NCBI GenBank assembly: GCA_020849625.1
Contig: JADLFV010000144.1
Span: 17,019-81,018 of the forward strand
From: Phycisphaeraceae bacterium
Lineage (GTDB): Bacteria > Planctomycetota > Phycisphaerae > Phycisphaerales > Phycisphaeraceae
Reading direction: 5' to 3'
Length of the DNA: 64,000 nucleotides
The notes under the pieces were generated by a model. That model ran no database searches and was not told where the DNA came from. It worked only from the letters and a program-made list of their open reading frames with translations. The position numbers and the translations under genes were made by a program. This document shows, in pieces, positions 60,104 to 64,000 of the stretch (position 1 is the stretch's first letter; each line of letters opens with the position of its first letter).

Positions 60104-61753
60104 ATGAACAACGGAACGTGTGCAGGATTCACTCGTGTCGCGGTGTGGGCGGTGGTGCTGACGGCAACGCTGGCAGCGGGATTAGCCGGGGCGGACACAC
60201 GCTACTACCACGTCCGCACGCAATATGACTGGCAGATCAAAGCCACCGAAGACAGCACCTGCTTTGAGCCCATGGAAGAGATGCCGCCGGTGCTGGCACG
60301 GATCATGCGCTTCTGTGAACCGCTCGATCTGTCGGTGATGCTGAAGGTCGATGACCTGAACATGCCCGGACGCAAGGTGCGCGTCACCTACTATTTCCAA
60401 TCCCTCGGCTACACCGACGAGATGCGGCAATGGGAGGTCAACGACTTTTCCAATCAAGAAGCCATCCGGCAACAGGTGCGCAGTTTCATCACCCAGGACC
60501 GCCAACTCATCTCCATCCCGCTGATGGCTGCCTACGAGGAAGAGGCCATCGCCTGCCTGCTGCTTAGCACTCAGGGGCGCTCGGTGGTGATCGACCTGGA
60601 TGTCCCCCCCGACATGCCTGATCCGCTGATCTATCAGGCGGACGCGGTGATTTACGATGCCTTCATCAACCCCGACGAGCCGGCCACGCCCAAGGAGCAC
60701 GGCATCGCATGGTTCGAGTCTGACCCGCAGGTGCGCGAGCTTCAGCAGGCCGTGCTCAACAGTGACGTGCAGCGCGTCGAGCGTTTGCGACATCTGCTGT
60801 GGGGTCACCTGAAACTGCTGGCCCTGTTCGTGGAGAACCAGCCGTACCAATACTTCGATCCGCGCCTGCTGAACGAAAACACGCCGATCCTGCTGGAGAT
60901 TGAGCCGGAAGTCATCAACAATCGCGCCACCGGCGGGAGGGTGCTCGTGTCACGGCGGGCGCCGCTGACCAAGTTGACACCGGCCTACGCGTTCCCGGCT
61001 CTGTACCGTTGGGCTTCAATGAAAGAGAATGACTTTGCCCGCATGCTCGGCCAGGCGCAATGGCAACGCGTGGATTCAACTAACACCCCGCAGGTTGCCA
61101 ATCGCAACAGCAACACACCGAACAACCGCCGCGCCGACAACGCGATGGATCGGCTGGAACTGACACGCGAAGCGCTCAGCTTGCCCGTCATAGAACCGCT
61201 CTTGGCTTCATCTCAGATTTCAGATGAACTGTCGCGTCGGACCGGCCTGGGCAAGCGCTATCTCGACACGCTGCTGCGGATTCACAAGTCGGCCAACAGC
61301 CCCACCGGCGCCACGGTCACCGCGGGGCTGGATCACGGCTGGAGCGTGCAGTTGCCGATCGACCGCCCCAATCTGAGCCTGCTGGGACCCAATCCCACAA
61401 CCCAGGTTCCCGTCGTGGATGAGGTGGCGGCCTCCGAGTCGTACGGCCTTTGGCTGACCAGCCTGGAGCGAGCCCGCTTCGACATCGATGAGAAGTGCGA
61501 CAAGGCGGACAACTTCCGCATCAACTACCGCGGCATGGTGGTCAGCAGCATCATTGGCCAGACACCGCTGTTCGTGCCGGGGTTGGCCAGTGACGGCTCG
61601 CCCAGTTGCCTGGCCATCGTGGACATCGAATCAACCATGAAGCTGGAGGCCAGACACATTACAGCGCAGGAAGCGCAGGCGTATCTGCCGACTGACGCGC
61701 ATCGGAATACGACCAGCCCCGCCGCTCCCACTCCCGCACTCGATGAGCCTTGA
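60104..61753 (+). CDS. Secreted protein of unknown family (tandem paralog 1)
   Basis: Signal peptide ending GLAGA-DTRYYHVRTQYDWQIKATED. Confidence 0.75.
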   Translation: MNNGTCAGFTRVAVWAVVLTATLAAGLAGADTRYYHVRTQYDWQIKATEDSTCFEPMEEMPPVLARIMRFCEPLDLSVMLKVDDLNMPGRKVRVTYYFQSLGYTDEMRQWEVNDFSNQEAIRQQVRSFITQDRQLISIPLMAAYEEEAIACLLLSTQGRSVVIDLDVPPDMPDPLIYQADAVIYDAFINPDEPATPKEHGIAWFESDPQVRELQQAVLNSDVQRVERLRHLLWGHLKLLALFVENQPYQYFDPRLLNENTPILLEIEPEVINNRATGGRVLVSRRAPLTKLTPAYAFPALYRWASMKENDFARMLGQAQWQRVDSTNTPQVANRNSNTPNNRRADNAMDRLELTREALSLPVIEPLLASSQISDELSRRTGLGKRYLDTLLRIHKSANSPTGATVTAGLDHGWSVQLPIDRPNLSLLGPNPTTQVPVVDEVAASESYGLWLTSLERARFDIDEKCDKADNFRINYRGMVVSSIIGQTPLFVPGLASDGSPSCLAIVDIESTMKLEARHITAQEAQAYLPTDAHRNTTSPAAPTPALDEP

Positions 61754-61983
61754 TCAATCCCCGCGCAGCAAACGCAACAGACGCCCATGATGCACTGGAC
61801 GCGCCAGAGGCAGGCGATAGACGCAACGCGCTCCGATTGTGGGAAAACTTGTCTTTTTTCATGATCGCGAGCAGCAAATCCGCCTCGATACCGGCTGGTT
61901 CCGCCATGAACAGGGAGGGCAAATCCTCTGCACCGGACGCAGCCGCTGCAGGTCCGTCTCTCTGTCGCGCAAGGAGCATTATC

Positions 61984-63645
61984 ATGGCCAAAACGTTCTC
62001 CAGTTGGATCGGCCGATTCCTGGGCACGATCGCATTGTTGACCATGGCGGGCCTGGTTCAGGCGGACACCCGCTACTACCACATCCGCACGCAATACGGC
62101 TGGCAACTCAAGGCCACCGAGGACGCCAGTGGGTTTGACGTGGTGGATGACCAGGTGCCGCTTCAGCAGTTTCCGCGGCGCATGGGTTCGCCGCTCGACC
62201 TGACCGCCCTGCTGAAAATCGACGACATGAACGTGCCGGGACGCAAGGTGCGCCTCACCTGCTATTTCCAGTCCCTCGGCTACACCGACGAAATACACCA
62301 ATGGGTCATCAATGATTTTTCGGATCGCGCCGCCATCCGCAAACAGGTGCGCGATTTCATCACCCAGAATCGCCACCTCAATTCGATCCCCATCATCGCC
62401 GCCTACGAGGAGGAAGCGATCGCCTGTCTGCTGTTGTCGGTTCACCAGCAGTCGGTGGTGATCGACCTGGACGTGCCGCCGGACATGCCCGATCCGCTGG
62501 TCTATCAGGCGGATGCCCTGATCTACGATGCCGCCATCGGTCCCGATCAAACGCCCTCGCCCCGGGAGCACGGCATTGCCTGGTTCGAGTCGGACCAGCA
62601 GGTCGAAGAACTTCAGCAGGCGGTGCTCGCCAGCGGCGTGCAGCGCGTCGAGCGATTGCGTCACCTGCTCTGGGGGCATCTGAAGTTGCTGGCCCTTTTT
62701 GTGGAAAACCATCAGTACGATTACTTCTATCCCCGCACTCTTTCCACCGATGCCCCCACGCTGATGGCGACGACCAATTACCCGCCCAATATCCGGTTTA
62801 CGATGCGGGAGCTCTCCCAATACACCCGACAGGCCATGCTGAACAAGATCACGCCCGCCTACGCCTTCCCCGCCATCTATCGCTGGGCGTCGATGTCCAT
62901 GGACGACTTCGCCAGCACCATTGGCCAGGCCAACTGGCAGCAGGTCCAAATAGATCCGAACGTGCAGTTTGCCAGCACTGCCGACGAAGCCCGCGGCGCC
63001 CGCCGGGCTGAGTCGGCCGTGGAACGCCTGGAATTGACCCGCGAGCAACTCAGAGACCTGCACGACACACTCATGACCTACCCGGACGATGAGCTGATCA
63101 ATCCGCTCGCCCTGATCACGCGGCAACAGGAGCTTGGCCAGCGCTACCTGCAAACCCTCACCCGCATCCACAAAGCCAGCAGCGGCAACACCAATACCGC
63201 CATCACCGCCGATCACGCCTGGACCGCTCAGTTGCCGATCATGTCGGACAAGAATGCTCTATACAACCAGCATTTCATCGTGAAATTCAACCAGAATGTC
63301 GACCAGAACAACACGCCACCCTCGATCTTTGACCAGCCATATTTCGGGCCCTACGGCCTGTGGCTAGCGTCACTCGACCAGGCCCGCTTCATCGTCGATC
63401 AGAACCTCAAGCAGGCCGACATCCATCGCATCAACGAACGCAGCATGGTGGTCACCTCGCACATTGAAGAAGCGCCGCTGTTTGTGCCGGGACTGGCCAG
63501 CGACCATTCACCCAGCCGCCTGGCCATGGTGGACGTGGATTCCAAAACGATGTTGGAAGCCCGCCGCCTGACACTGCTCGAAGCGCAAGCCTACCTGCCC
63601 GCCGACGAAGCGACTTCCGAAAACGCACCGCCAGGTAATCCGTGA
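61984..63645 (+). CDS. Secreted protein of unknown family (tandem paralog 2)
   Basis: Signal peptide then DTRYYHIRTQYGWQLKATED; long collinear similarity to 60104..61753. Confidence 0.75.
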   Translation: MAKTFSSWIGRFLGTIALLTMAGLVQADTRYYHIRTQYGWQLKATEDASGFDVVDDQVPLQQFPRRMGSPLDLTALLKIDDMNVPGRKVRLTCYFQSLGYTDEIHQWVINDFSDRAAIRKQVRDFITQNRHLNSIPIIAAYEEEAIACLLLSVHQQSVVIDLDVPPDMPDPLVYQADALIYDAAIGPDQTPSPREHGIAWFESDQQVEELQQAVLASGVQRVERLRHLLWGHLKLLALFVENHQYDYFYPRTLSTDAPTLMATTNYPPNIRFTMRELSQYTRQAMLNKITPAYAFPAIYRWASMSMDDFASTIGQANWQQVQIDPNVQFASTADEARGARRAESAVERLELTREQLRDLHDTLMTYPDDELINPLALITRQQELGQRYLQTLTRIHKASSGNTNTAITADHAWTAQLPIMSDKNALYNQHFIVKFNQNVDQNNTPPSIFDQPYFGPYGLWLASLDQARFIVDQNLKQADIHRINERSMVVTSHIEEAPLFVPGLASDHSPSRLAMVDVDSKTMLEARRLTLLEAQAYLPADEATSENAPPGNP

Positions 63646-63651
63646 GAAAGA

Positions 63652-63693
63652 GATTTTTGATTTTTGATTTTTGATTGAGGATTTTGGATTGAA
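63652..63693. repeat. GATTTTT tandem repeat with GATTGAGGATTTTGGATTGAAA tail
   Basis: Reverse complement matches the mini-repeat inside the YkgJ gene at 47901. Confidence 0.85.
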
Positions 63694-63715
63694 AAACATG
63701 AGGCGACCCGCGCGA

Positions 63716-63743
63716 ACATTCGACATTCGACATTCGAAAATTC
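63716..63743. repeat. ACATTCG tandem repeat
   Basis: acattcgacattcgacattcgaaaattcg. Confidence 0.85.
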
Positions 63744-63912
63744 GCCCCGCCGCGCCGTGACGGATCCGATCGGCCCAGATCCGCCACGCGCGCAGCAAGG
63801 CGACACCACTTCGTGACGCACCGCTGGCGCAGTGAATCACTTCCGGGGGAAGGCCAGTTTCGCCGAGGCCCCATAGAGCCGGTAGGCGACGCGCCTGTCA
63901 GGCCTCCGTCGG

Positions 63913-63955
63913 AGCCGGACTCTGTGAGTCCGGTTTCCGGGCACACAGTGCCCGG
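63913..63955. repeat. Two adjacent ACA/TGT-loop hairpins
   Basis: CCGGACTC-TGT-GAGTCCGG then CCGGGCAC-ACA-GTGCCCGG. Confidence 0.92.
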
Positions 63956-64000
63956 CTCTTTCCGGCGAAGGCTTTCTGAACGCTTGGAATCCGGGCACGG

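Noticed and set aside
61525-63216. 563-aa minus ORF
   Set aside because: Antisense to the tandem secreted paralogs.

Overview
High-GC bacterial chromosomal window. PEP-CTERM/dockerin-like proteins, a GH78 rhamnosidase, sulfatase and sialidase genes and the repeat content suggest Planctomycetota, possibly Phycisphaerae-like; this is inference. About 45 genes are supportable, including dnaK, dnaB, clpX, tig, ftsW-type, fused ccsBA, argD-like, upp, dacB-type, an ECF sigma operon, a GntR/ABC operon, a histidine kinase plus RR-GGDEF-EAL pair, and a tandem pair of secreted proteins with no family I recognise. The most unusual signal is dispersed repeats that also sit in frame inside conserved genes. 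(A) The 10-mer CTTCCGGGGG (extended form ACTTCCGGGGGCGGG) was found 24 times by eye on both strands, mostly inside CDSs and in several reading frames. (B) Hairpins of the form CCGG-N3-C-ACA-G-N'3-CCGG with compensatory changes include two in-frame insertions (both read EPGSVTPV) in an ABC ATPase and a glycosyltransferase. (C) A paired-hairpin element lies in frame between the ResB-like and CcsA domains of CcsBA. (D) Low-GC mini-repeats lie in frame inside a YkgJ-family gene. This resembles the Rickettsia palindromic elements in concept. Other notable items are a heptamer tandem repeat in the GntR operon leader, near-perfect AT-rich palindromes, a three-way-junction repeat, an Fcy1-type cytosine deaminase/upp operon, and a sulfatase-like protein lacking the catalytic Cys. 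Most large antisense ORFs in the track are shadow ORFs. All counts and alignments were done by eye.
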